Of a DNA stretch of 64,000 nucleotides, positions 56,601 to 64,000 are shown in pieces. Under the pieces are notes generated by a model that saw nothing but the letters and a program-made list of their open reading frames with translations, made no database searches and was not told where the DNA came from. The DNA is from Stropharia rugosoannulata (taxonomy: Eukaryota; Basidiomycota; Agaricomycetes; Agaricales; Strophariaceae). Position numbers and translations under genes: made by a program. The stretch lies in NCBI GenBank assembly GCA_028532985.1, contig JANCIK010000003.1, forward strand, positions 1,870,001 to 1,934,000. Reading direction: 5' to 3'. How positions within the stretch are numbered: the stretch's first letter is position 1; every line of letters starts with the position of its first letter.

Positions 56601-57633
56601 ACGGCGTCTGGAATGTAGTCAAGTCTCTAGAGGACTCAGCTAACAGCCGCTCATCGTACCCAACATACAAGTCCAGGATGCTGCCACATGTGCGCCCCGC
56701 AAAGTGTTCTGCTAGACTCTCCGCTGCTGGAGGTAGTCCTGAATGTGCAATGGTTACCGCATTTAACGGTTCAAGACTGTGCACAATTCTGAACGAGACC
56801 CCGTCTTTCTTGGTCACTGTAAACCAGCGCGACCGGTACGATGAGCTCGAGGGCTCATACGTGCCTGCGCGAATCTTGGTGGCGATGAATTCACATACGC
56901 GCTCATACATCCCAGGTGGTATCGGAATGTTCTTCAATACCCAAGGCGTGTGCTCTACAGTGGGAATGTCTACTGGAGGGAAGAAGTCCATACGGAATCT
57001 ACCCTTCTCTGTGTCATCCCACGCGAACACCTCGTTCTGCTGCATGAAAACTTGATGCACCAACTTGCGCTCCTCAGGCCACAGGAAATCCCCTTCATGC
57101 GCCTTGTCAATTCCCTCCATGCGCTCAGCGGTGTACCGACCTGTAGGTACGAAGTCTGGTGGATGTGGTGACAATTGCAGCATGTCCTTTAGTGGGTCTC
57201 CTTTTATCTCCCTCACTATTCTAAACTTCTCTGGTAAATCTTGATAGACGGGCCTGACTTTCTCAGCCACTGGCTTATACTTCTTTCCTGCGAGCACCGT
57301 AACGGTTGTGGCATTCTTGCCAGTCAAGCGCTTACGCGTTACTCCTTGTTTCTTACTAGGGACCTGTTCCTCGTGCGATGCGCGGAACTGCCCTCTAGGC
57401 TCTCCCTTGACTACTTCCTCTTTGCGCCATTCGCGCTGCTGAAAATACTTGTATATTCTTTCTTTTTCATCATCCTCCATCTTAGCTTCATGTACTGCTT
57501 GAGCCATGTATACATCCCTGAGCTCAGCGCTCCCAAACCGCTTCTTATTCTTTGGTAGTGCGTACCCCGCTATCTCTATTTTCCCCGTGCGATCATCTCT
57601 ATCAAACATCAATGCGACCTCTCCTTGACGCAT
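53698..57633 (-). CDS. pol: Ty3/Gypsy Pol: reverse transcriptase, RNase H, integrase
   Basis: 1311 codons from the ATG at 57633, no stops. RT: LPMGWTNSVPIFHEDVAY and the catalytic YIDD (EPYIDDVPI). RNase H: LAVDTSWRAVGFYIYQ, KRELYGLLRAL, VVETDAKYL. Integrase: HHCC zinc finger (HDSLGHRGAYATRKLL ... CHVCQLRQ), the DDE triad in LHADTMH, ITDNGG and NGKIERPH, and a C-terminal GPY/F-like module (MLARWNGPYIII) used for target or chromatin interaction. No chromodomain is obvious; the tail is acidic. The start overlaps the protease stop as TGATG (57631-57635), implying termination-reinitiation. It looks catalytically complete. Confidence 0.93.
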   Translation of the reverse strand: MRQGEVALMFDRDDRTGKIEIAGYALPKNKKRFGSAELRDVYMAQAVHEAKMEDDEKERIYKYFQQREWRKEEVVKGEPRGQFRASHEEQVPSKKQGVTRKRLTGKNATTVTVLAGKKYKPVAEKVRPVYQDLPEKFRIVREIKGDPLKDMLQLSPHPPDFVPTGRYTAERMEGIDKAHEGDFLWPEERKLVHQVFMQQNEVFAWDDTEKGRFRMDFFPPVDIPTVEHTPWVLKNIPIPPGMYERVCEFIATKIRAGTYEPSSSSYRSRWFTVTKKDGVSFRIVHSLEPLNAVTIAHSGLPPAAESLAEHFAGRTCGSILDLYVGYDERLLAESSRDLTTFQTPFGALRLVTLPMGWTNSVPIFHEDVAYILRDEIPEVTEPYIDDVPIRGPKTRYELEGGGYETIPENKGIRRFVWEHMLNVNRIVQRMKYSGGTFSGKKSILCVAEIVVVGHLCTYEGRRPAPDKVHVILNWGPCKNISDVRAFMGTMGLLRIYISDYAKQAEHIQRLLRGKEPFEWGPAQQASMDSLKDGARNAHCVKPLDYTLPGPITLAVDTSWRAVGFYIYQQDPQDSKKRVYARFGSILLTEREQRFSQPKRELYGLLRALQACYYWLIGARKLVVETDAKYLKGMLDNLGMGPNATINHWIDKILMYHFQLKHVAGKTFGADGLSRREGQPGDEAYTHSEEDDDQEVGPLEYEKVYEDDPDPLDFEEFKEQIDDRGGYLYTGLLNELFEGPTVRKLPEARSIGCFQQELEHARKETEAEKRAVRDFIQKESVLLAQHEYLEKFILAHTIPDSRIEDLEDEEYDERNRTSAGKDMDEKLPMIRYWLQNPTTRPKGMMEREYQNFTRNARNFFLDKDGRMYRRSIDDAHKLVIDQAQRTCMLRSAHDSLGHRGAYATRKLLAERFWWPELERDVYWYVKTCHVCQLRQKTIIQIPRTETHTPSIFQQLHADTMHMSLASNGYNYIVHGRCALSSWAEGRPLKKENARAIAQWIFEDIICRWGCLQEIITDNGGLFRAALKYLEKKYGITGITISAYNSQANGKIERPHWDIRQMLWKACGGTEGAHKRWSRFFYHVLWADRITVRRGFGCSPFFMVTGVHPILPFDIAEATWLVKLPDRVLTTEELVGYRARALAKHRDTVEEMHAQVSKTKRDAIRAFEKKHSAKIRDYVFKPGDVVLMRNSGIESSLNRKMLARWNGPYIIIARKDGGAYLVAEMDGSVLKDKVAAFSLIPYFARRQLHLLDGLDDIIDQTKENLAKMLEAPDYEPAIPKDYIFDEPSVPSGSGVLTVEEDEEDDDDWGEEDT

Positions 57634-58901
57634 CAAATCATCGAGGATTGAAAATCCTGATCTGTGCTAGGGTTTTCCGTTGTGCCAGGGTCCTGCAATT
57701 TAGGTTCGCATTGCACAATCTTGGGACCGCACCCTCGGTTATAGGTGGGTACTACCAGCTTGCGCTGTGTGTTGGGATCAGTGAGCGTAAACTCAACCGT
57801 TCCATCGCCGCGCATCTTCACATTGCTCTCCGTGAGGATCTCGAACGGCCGGCCCAAGAGTACCTCGTAAGCCGCTGCGCTGATGACATGCACTTGTAAA
57901 TACACTGTCAGTCCGTTAAACACAAATGGTACGTTGCGCGCTAAGCCCTTGGTGGATTCCACCTGCTTATTCGCGCTCTGCATCCGTATAGTGAAGTCCG
58001 GGTCCCAACTAAGTCCTAAGCGCTCAGCGGTGTCCTGCGCCATTGACACAATCTGCGACCCACTGTCGAGCAACGTCTCCGCGTGTCCCTTGCCGTTGAT
58101 GAACGGAAATACCGCCTTTAGATGGTGCGATTCGCGCGCCACAATAAGTCCCTTAGGCTTTTCGCCTGGCTGCAGAGTCGAGACGTACTGCTCGTACGGG
58201 TCTTCCATGATGATGGTCCCCGGTTGCAGTCCGCTGCGCTCATCTGAGCAAGTAAGGAAAGTGGCCACTGGTAGCTCATCCATCTGCATAAATTCCTCTT
58301 CCTCTTCTTCCTCTGCTAGCTGCGCGATAGCTTCATCTACCTCGCGCTCTTCTTCATCGTAGTCTAATTGTAGTACGCGCATCGTGTTTAAATCCAATGG
58401 TACCTTTCTTGGTACTATGCGCTCAACGAACTTTCTTCTGAAACCTGCAGTCGATATGCCTAACAACTGGCCCTGCGTGATCTCGATCTTCTGATTTTCT
58501 AAGTGTTTGAGGACTGCGTCAGCCTGTGCCTCATCTTCGATAGGTGCGCGCAGCTTATAGGCTGGCTTCCTCTTCTCTACTACAGGTATGGGCTCTTCCC
58601 TAACCTTAGGTTTTACTTTCTCTGGTACGCGCAGCGGAGGTACCATTACATATGGCACTGCTGCTGGTCGTGCACTAGGCCCAGCCTTTGCAGGAACCTC
58701 AAACACTACTTTCTTCTTCACTGGTGCGCTGTGCGCACCTTGCTCCTCCACTACCTCTCGCAACTCTTCTTCCTCATCATCACTCGCGTCCTCAACTGAT
58801 GCTCTGGGTATATTTCTGATTGGTAACTTCTTATTTGCGCCCTCCGGGTTCTTGGGTTTATCAGAGCCGCTACGCATAACTCTGCCTGCGTTTCCCTTCA
58901 T
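57633..58901 (-). CDS. Gypsy aspartic protease on its own frame
   Basis: 422 codons from the ATG at 58901. N-terminal ~230 residues are charged and Pro-rich without a clear domain. The retropepsin-like part has LLDSGSQIVSMAQD (catalytic DSG), a flap-like region and VLLGRPFEIL near the end. It processes Gag and Pol. The gag stop (58907-58909) lies five bases upstream of this ATG, and the stop overlaps pol as TGATG, so three polyprotein units are arranged for serial reinitiation rather than one fused frame. Confidence 0.85.
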   Translation of the reverse strand: MKGNAGRVMRSGSDKPKNPEGANKKLPIRNIPRASVEDASDDEEEELREVVEEQGAHSAPVKKKVVFEVPAKAGPSARPAAVPYVMVPPLRVPEKVKPKVREEPIPVVEKRKPAYKLRAPIEDEAQADAVLKHLENQKIEITQGQLLGISTAGFRRKFVERIVPRKVPLDLNTMRVLQLDYDEEEREVDEAIAQLAEEEEEEEFMQMDELPVATFLTCSDERSGLQPGTIIMEDPYEQYVSTLQPGEKPKGLIVARESHHLKAVFPFINGKGHAETLLDSGSQIVSMAQDTAERLGLSWDPDFTIRMQSANKQVESTKGLARNVPFVFNGLTVYLQVHVISAAAYEVLLGRPFEILTESNVKMRGDGTVEFTLTDPNTQRKLVVPTYNRGCGPKIVQCEPKLQDPGTTENPSTDQDFQSSMI

Positions 58902-58906
58902 CAGAC

Positions 58907-60859
58907 TCAATCGAAACCCTGACTGAGCGCAGCGTCGCGTTCGGCTTTCATAGTCGCTATTAGCTGACGCTGTTCCTCTATCACTTCCTCAGGTGTCTTC
59001 GCCGATGCGTGCTCCTTCAGGAACGCCTTCTTACTTTCCAACTCTTGTTGAAGCGTGCGTATCTGCTCCTCATAGGTCTCGTCCAAGGAACTGGCTGGTT
59101 GGTACATCTGCGAGTATACCATGCTAGGAGGCATACCCATGTATGAAGGGTGGACAGGTGCCATATACGCTTGCTGCGCGGGCTGCCCGTTCTTCTTATG
59201 CCATTCGTCGACGCGCTCTTTAATCGCGCGCGAAGGGTCCCAAGGTATCGATGACCCATCAGGTAGCTGTAAGCGCCCCGCCTCCGTGATGACAATCCTC
59301 CCCGCTGACAAGTCTTGCTGCCGTATGATGCACTCAGCCACCACATGTCCCGTCTGCTTGCAGTAGAAGCAACGGGGCTCCGGGCGTTGTTGGTATTGGA
59401 AAGGCCTAGGCGGCGGTCCACCGAAACCAGGTGCGCTCATGGGCATCATGGGGGCTACTGGTTGCACAGGCACCGACATCGGTGCGGCGCACGCAGCCAT
59501 GACATTGCGAATAATGTCCTCCAACTCCTTCTTACTCGACTCCTTCGACTTCGCCACTGTCTTCTCTACTAACGATAAGGTATCCTTGAAGGAGGCGACG
59601 AACCCTTTCAGGTCCTCAATCTCTCCGTGCAGCGAACCAACATCTGCAGCCTCAGTCTTGATGGCGGGCACCGGCATAAGTCCATCAGTGCTATCGCGCC
59701 CTAGGCTCAGCGTAGTGCTTGGGTTCTTGGTGCGGGCCATTTGTTCCGCCATCTCGGCTACTTGTTTGAGAGGGTACATGTCCTCGGTGCGCGCTTCTAC
59801 CGTCACCCCAGTAGGTGCGGTGAACTGTATATTGTGCTCAGTCAAGAACTTGTCGAACGATGCATGCGTCGTGTAATCAATGTCCAGTTTATTAAACAAT
59901 CGATCCCTGAACCCCACAGTGAGACTATTAGTGAAGTAAGTCACCAAGGTATGATTCGCGAGCAAGGTAGGCACCTTCGTGAGCTTAGCGGCCTCGGCCA
60001 AGAATGCGCGCTTGAAGTCCAGCAACACCTGGAGGTCTTCCTCCGAGATGTGCTGATTCTCCTTGCAGAGCTTCTTGAGCCGCGCAATGGACCCTGTCTG
60101 AATGCTGATCACCTCCGGGTACTCGTTGAGAATCATTTTCTTGAGCTCCGCGTACCCCTTGGTATCATAACCTGGTAAATTCTTCCACTCCTCCGCCGTC
60201 TGCATGGGTACATATTTGATTACATATCCTCTCTTCTCATTGTCCTCCGTCACCTCCGCGCGCTTAAACCAATCCTCCAGGTCCTCGAAGTACCGCGGCA
60301 GCTCATCGCGCTCTGCAGCAGGATCGAAGCTCGGCGCGCCGCGCGCACCGCGTACTGGCATGGACATATCCTTAGGCATAGTTTCTGGTTCTCGTGGGGG
60401 TGAATTCCGTTCGCTTTCTGAAAGATCTGACAAGTCTCCTTCAAATATATCTCTCGCTACGCGCTCTGCCTCACTTTCGCTATTTTCCGCCGTGCGCTGC
60501 GCGGATGTCTTAGCAGTCCCAAATACTTCCGAGAATGGAGGAGGGGTGTCTTGGGTAGCTTGGCTATCAGAAGTACCGAATGGTGCGGTTTCAAGTGTAA
60601 TATCACCGTCCACTAATTGGTCTTCTGATTCAATGCCAGATGGTGGTCCCCAAAATCCACTAGTCCCTACTCTTAATTCCGAGTCGCTTTCGGTGAGCGC
60701 ACCTGGGATGCGCTGCGCTAATCCCTGAGTCTCGATCTGCAACTGCGCTTCCTCCCTCGCTCTTTTCTTTGCTTTTCTGTCTCGCGTCAGTGTAATTACC
60801 AACAGCTCTACCAGCTCAGCGTTTTTCTTGCTCCTCGTGGTTCTCTCGCGTGAAGGCAC
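58907..60859 (-). CDS. gag: Gypsy Gag with zinc knuckle
   Basis: Capsid-like part APSFDPAAERDELPRYFEDLEDWFK ... with a C-terminal CCHC knuckle (CFYCKQTGHVVAEC) for RNA packaging and a short coiled coil after it. The open frame runs upstream without an ATG: the frame start given here is a GTG, and the frame stays open to about 60970. The first in-frame ATG is at 60379 (MPKDMSMPVRGARGAP), which resembles other fungal Gag starts. The upstream ~160 codons are acidic and Ser-rich and look coding, so a non-AUG start or a spliced leader is possible. Confidence 0.85.
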   Translation of the reverse strand: MPSRERTTRSKKNAELVELLVITLTRDRKAKKRAREEAQLQIETQGLAQRIPGALTESDSELRVGTSGFWGPPSGIESEDQLVDGDITLETAPFGTSDSQATQDTPPPFSEVFGTAKTSAQRTAENSESEAERVARDIFEGDLSDLSESERNSPPREPETMPKDMSMPVRGARGAPSFDPAAERDELPRYFEDLEDWFKRAEVTEDNEKRGYVIKYVPMQTAEEWKNLPGYDTKGYAELKKMILNEYPEVISIQTGSIARLKKLCKENQHISEEDLQVLLDFKRAFLAEAAKLTKVPTLLANHTLVTYFTNSLTVGFRDRLFNKLDIDYTTHASFDKFLTEHNIQFTAPTGVTVEARTEDMYPLKQVAEMAEQMARTKNPSTTLSLGRDSTDGLMPVPAIKTEAADVGSLHGEIEDLKGFVASFKDTLSLVEKTVAKSKESSKKELEDIIRNVMAACAAPMSVPVQPVAPMMPMSAPGFGGPPPRPFQYQQRPEPRCFYCKQTGHVVAECIIRQQDLSAGRIVITEAGRLQLPDGSSIPWDPSRAIKERVDEWHKKNGQPAQQAYMAPVHPSYMGMPPSMVYSQMYQPASSLDETYEEQIRTLQQELESKKAFLKEHASAKTPEEVIEEQRQLIATMKAERDAALSQGFD

Positions 60860-61022
60860 CGTTCCAAAGGATGGTCTGGCTTCTTCTGGCTCGGCGAGCG
60901 ATGAAGGCGCAGGAAATTTGCCTCGCTTGTTACTCGTCCCCGTTTTATTTGAAATTTTTGTAATTTATTGTAATAGGCGCAAGCCGTAGTTCCCGAAACA
61001 CTAATTGAGATTTCTGAACCTT

Positions 61023-61041
61023 CCCCTCGCGGTGGGCTCCA
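61023..61041 (-). promoter_or_regulatory. Primer binding site of the Gypsy element
   Basis: Minus strand TGGAGCCCACCGCGAGGGG, two bases after the 5' LTR. It starts with TGG, as expected for pairing with a tRNA CCA end. I cannot name the tRNA. The stretch from here to the gag frame (60860-61022) is the short leader. Confidence 0.7.
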
Positions 61042-61043
61042 GA

Positions 61044-62253
61044 TGAGAGGTCTACTGCGTAGCTAGACTCGAAATCGCGAAACACAAACACACACACACC
61101 CAGCGGAGCGAGATCCTATCCCTTATATCGAGCGAATGCCCTCAACTAAATGGTAGTATAATCTATGCTCTGCTCTGGTCCCCGTTTCTGGGCGTGCGAT
61201 GCGTGCACCTCGTGTCCTCTAGTCTTTGTAACAGCAAGTAGTGCCTGCAAGTTCGTTTGTAAGGAGGGGTTTAATTCTAGTAAATCTCGGATAGAGCCCG
61301 GTTGCTAGTGGCATGCGCAAGGCAAAATGATAAATGAAATAAGTTGTTTTTAGCGAACGGCTTTGCTGCGCGCACTTCCGGGTCCGGTGACCTCGTACGA
61401 TGCGCAGACTCTCCAAAGTCCAACAAATCCAAGACTCTCCAAAGTCTTTCACCCGGCAGTGCAGTCTCACAGTCTAAACACTACAGTGCGAGTTTCTGTA
61501 CACGGTTGTACTGACTCCTCACTGAGCTCTCCAAATGACCCGGTGGCCAGAAGCTATCCAAAACTCCTATGATTCACAAATACTTCACAGTTAAAACCCT
61601 AACAAAAGCTAAACACAGCCCGCTGATGGCCTGGGACAGAACCCAGCACACAGATCTAGTGGGTAGACAATTGCTTGAATTACTATAGCCAAGGATACAG
61701 GTTTATATGCGATGCGCGCATGTGTACTAATCGTAAGGTAAAGTAAATACTAGCAACGCGTGGCCAAAGGTCCGCGCATCGCATCCGGGCTTCCCTCTAG
61801 TGTTCCAGCCCCTTGGCATTCGCTGCGCGCGTGTCGTTTGTTCCCTCGGGCTTTTGCGCGTCTTTTGATGCGCGCTGCCACGGTCACATGATGTGTGGAC
61901 TTAGGCAAATTCTGCCTTTGCGATGCGCGCACATGAGATGCGCGCACAGCCCTTCACACCGCCCTTGGTACTCGCTCAGCTGTACTCACACCGCACTTCG
62001 CTGGTGCTTAACCGTTCTACGCCTCTCCGATCGCTCGCACGGATGACCAGACTATGCACTTTAGGCTGTGCAGCTCGCTGACCGATCTCTCTCGCAATGC
62101 GGTGCGCGCAGGCGCTTATAGTCATAAAGCGCGCTGATAGCTATAGACTATGAGTCAGGCTCCACTCTAGTCCCTCTGTGTTTCCCGCGCGCAGCTGTCC
62201 CGCCACTGGGACTTCAGACTGTTTACACCCATAGCCAAAAAGCAGCCCTCTCA
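61044..62253 (-). repeat. 5' LTR of the Gypsy element (1210 bp)
   Basis: Starts TGAGAGGTC and ends GCCCTCTCA on the plus strand. It matches 31822-33032, with differences of a few percent. It has TGCGCGCA words at matching places (for example 61708, 61923, 61937, 62103). The right flank is solo-LTR B. Confidence 0.9.
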
Positions 62254-63255
62254 ACGGTTAAACCGTCTTTTGGTGCCTGGGTGCCTGTCTGCCTCCTGAT
62301 TACAGTCAGCTTTACTATGCCTTGGCTTTTTGGAATGTAAGCCAGGACAGAGTTACCCCACTGGTGAGTCACCTCACCTCCGACCATACCTGCTTTTTAG
62401 GGTCTATCAGGCTCCTGCCAAATAGCCTGCTATATTCCCTCTGTATGGCTGGTACAAGGTTTTGCTAGTTAGCCCAGTAGAATTGTCTAGGTCTATTAAC
62501 CCGGCTTATTGACCTTTGGCTAATTAGCCCAGTACAATGTTTGCATCAAGCAGCCCATTATAATGCCTAAGTCAAATAGCCTGGTATAATTACTTGAGTT
62601 AAATAACCCGGCATAATGATCTGCTTTTCCTAGTCTCTTGTTTTCAATGGCTAGTTTTTAGATGACTGACCCGCTATAAATTCCTTGTTGAGTTTCGTCA
62701 TTATGGTTGGTGTCATTTAGCCTGGTATAATTTAACTTGGTATAATGCCTTTGTCTTTGCACTCTGTTTAACCCACTTATCTGACTTCCTTGAAATTGAA
62801 GACATTACTAGTGTATTTCTTGGGTAGTAACTTTACATTTAGCCTGGTATAATTATACTGGGTTAAATGCAAAGCATACCTCTGCTCTCCATTGTGCTGG
62901 GCTTATTATTATTTTAACTTTAAGCCGGTCAGACATGCTTATCAGCCATACTGGTCCTGCAACTAAGTCCAACCTTAATGGTTTATTAACCCACTTGTTT
63001 AAAGTCCCCTGTTTACTTTTCCGTTAAGTCCTTTATCATGAACAGTTACTGTCATCACTTTTACTTAAGCTTTCAGTGTAGTTTCGCTTATAGTTAAAAT
63101 AGCCTGCTTGATTGATTAAGTGGAGGTTTACACTTGTCTTCGTCATTCTCTGTCACTCATTGGGTAATATGACTTTGGTAGTCTAGACTATTGAAATGAT
63201 AGGATTTATAGTAAAATCGCAATATTTCATGGCTAGGCACTTAGGTGCCCTATCA
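62254..63255 (-). mobile_element. Solo LTR B: truncated, CpG-depleted copy of LTR A
   Basis: Reverse-complement relative of 2933-3974. The terminus TGATAGGGCACC is at 63255; the other end is cut by the Gypsy LTR at 62253. Compared with copy A nearly every CpG is now TpG or CpA (for example CCCGGT to CCCAGT or CCTGGT, GGGCGT to GGGTGC, TACGCC to TATGCC). No gene is seen. Confidence 0.85.
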
Positions 63256-63862
63256 CCACATGCTATCTCATCAACATCACAACCTCATCATCCACTGGAA
63301 CCACTCCTTTCAAGATCATGCATGGTTGCAAACCCAACTTGTCACATCTATGTATCTGGGGATTGTGCTGTTTTGCTCACATTCCTTTGGAATAGCAATC
63401 CAAGCTTGGCATTAAATCTGTTGAATGTCTATTCATGGGATACCCACCTGGTGGATGCAGCTATTGTGTTTGCAATATTAAAACAGGTCATTTCTTTGAC
63501 TCCACTAACATTATCTTTGACGAAAATATACCCTATAGACTAGCTCATATTCTGCCTGCAACTCCCATAGATTTTGCCTTGCTTCCTTTCTTGCCATTGG
63601 TCCTTGCTCAACTTTCTGCCAATTTAAATATGTCTGATACTGCTTCTGCTCAGACATCTACAGCTGCTGCATCACCCCTTCTTGAGAATATCCCTTCAGA
63701 TACTATTCCTCCCATACTTGTCCAGCCTCCAACTCCTTCATCCTCCCTTCCATCAACTCAGTCCTCAGTTGCCTCTCCTGCACCTACTGTCAGAAGCCAA
63801 CCTGTTCTTCCTGTGTGAGCCTCCTCTCATGAGTGTCACCACATGGAGAAAGGTGCTTTCCT
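63256..63862 (+). pseudogene. Copia integrase C-terminus of a third subfamily
   Basis: From about 63405 to the stop at 63818 the frame reads KLGIKSVECLFMGYPPGG ... TGHFFDSTNIIFDENIPYR, the conserved end of a Copia integrase, then a Ser/Pro/Thr linker as in other Copia pol proteins. The upstream part (63273-63404) is frameshifted (CAVLLTFLW resembling the GCAVYVHIP block). It is clearly distinct from the Copia copies elsewhere in the window. Confidence 0.75.
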
Positions 63863-63864
63863 TG

Positions 63865-64000
63865 CATCAGGAAAAAGACTTTTTTGAAAAAAGTCTTTTA
63901 AATTTTTAAAAAGACTTAAAAAGACTTAAAAAAACCCCAGGAGACCTGGGTCTCTAGGAGACTTTTAAAGCAAAGTCTCCAGGTATCAAACTTTTAAAGA
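63865..64000 (-). mobile_element. MITE-2: second copy of the MITE, cut by the window edge
   Basis: It starts CATCAGGAAAAAGACTTTTT and is almost identical for 136 bases to the reverse complement of the right end of MITE-1 (13922-14057), so it is inserted in the opposite orientation. The preceding bases (CTTG) again end in TTG. Confidence 0.88.

Larger units (their letters stand above)
31822..62253 (-). mobile_element. Giant Ty3/Gypsy element with antisense genes, carrying a KDZ insertion
   Basis: Minus-strand element: 5' LTR 61044-62253, PBS 61023-61041, gag, protease and pol (60859-53698), a long 3' region with four plus-strand genes, PPT 33033-33044, 3' LTR 31822-33032. The LTRs are 1210 and 1211 bp and differ at a few percent of positions. 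Without the KDZ insertion the element is about 16.1 kb. The flanks do not form a target duplication: LINE L4 on the left, solo-LTR B on the right. The two halves might therefore come from different copies of one family. Pol is intact, so the family was recently competent. Confidence 0.75.

Overview
The window looks like a gene-poor, transposon-dense segment of a basidiomycete (probably agaricomycete) nuclear genome. Three things point there: a KDZ-type DNA transposon linked to a TET/JBP dioxygenase, a pairing known from Basidiomycota; many introns of only 40-70 bases; and Tad1/I-like LINEs mixed with Copia and Gypsy elements. I see no convincing host gene. Every coding stretch lies in, or descends from, a mobile element. 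All assignments are from reading motifs by eye; no database search was run.

Left part (1-31821): nested and broken retrotransposons. Four copies of one LINE family (L1 1-5933 minus; L2 6217-6659 plus 15101-17523, plus; L3 21904-27224 minus; L4 30558-31821 minus) are interleaved with several Copia copies. L1 is split by a 1.9 kb solo LTR (2933-4818), and L3 keeps the empty site. L2 is split by an 8.4 kb Copia (6660-15100) with a CCTCT target duplication; that Copia holds further Copia pieces and a 1.05 kb MITE with tRNA-like A and B boxes. L3 sits in the 3' end of another Copia with a 14-15 bp duplication. A Copia-plus-LINE composite occurs twice as a 4.6 kb inverted repeat (16260-20858 and 27229-31821) around a 6.4 kb spacer.

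Right part (31822-62253): an apparent giant Gypsy element on the minus strand (LTRs 31822-33032 and 61044-62253, PPT, PBS, gag, protease and full pol) that also carries four intron-containing genes on the opposite strand between pol and the 3' LTR. Into this region a 14.3 kb KDZ element (35920-50230) has inserted, with 463 bp TIRs and five apparently intact spliced genes: a Cys-cluster/coiled-coil protein (K1), an AT-hook-type protein (K2), the CxC2-KDZ transposase (K3), an acidic repeat protein (K4) and a TET/JBP-like dioxygenase (K5). I derived splice models whose lengths all divide by three and which keep every frame open.

The most interesting signal is that the large elements are each saturated with a private CpG-containing word: CCGGCGG in the KDZ element, TGCGCGCA in the Gypsy element and TACCGGGCTA in the solo LTR. 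The words run through coding and non-coding sequence and switch at the insertion boundaries. The KDZ and Gypsy elements also each carry a gene with the same layout (paired CxxC-x(6-8)-C modules, coiled coil, charged tail). I suggest, as inference, an element-encoded DNA-binding and anti-silencing system, with the TET/JBP enzyme as a possible effector in the KDZ case.

Right edge (62254-64000): a CpG-depleted inverted copy of the solo LTR, a fragment of a third Copia family, and the start of a second MITE copy.
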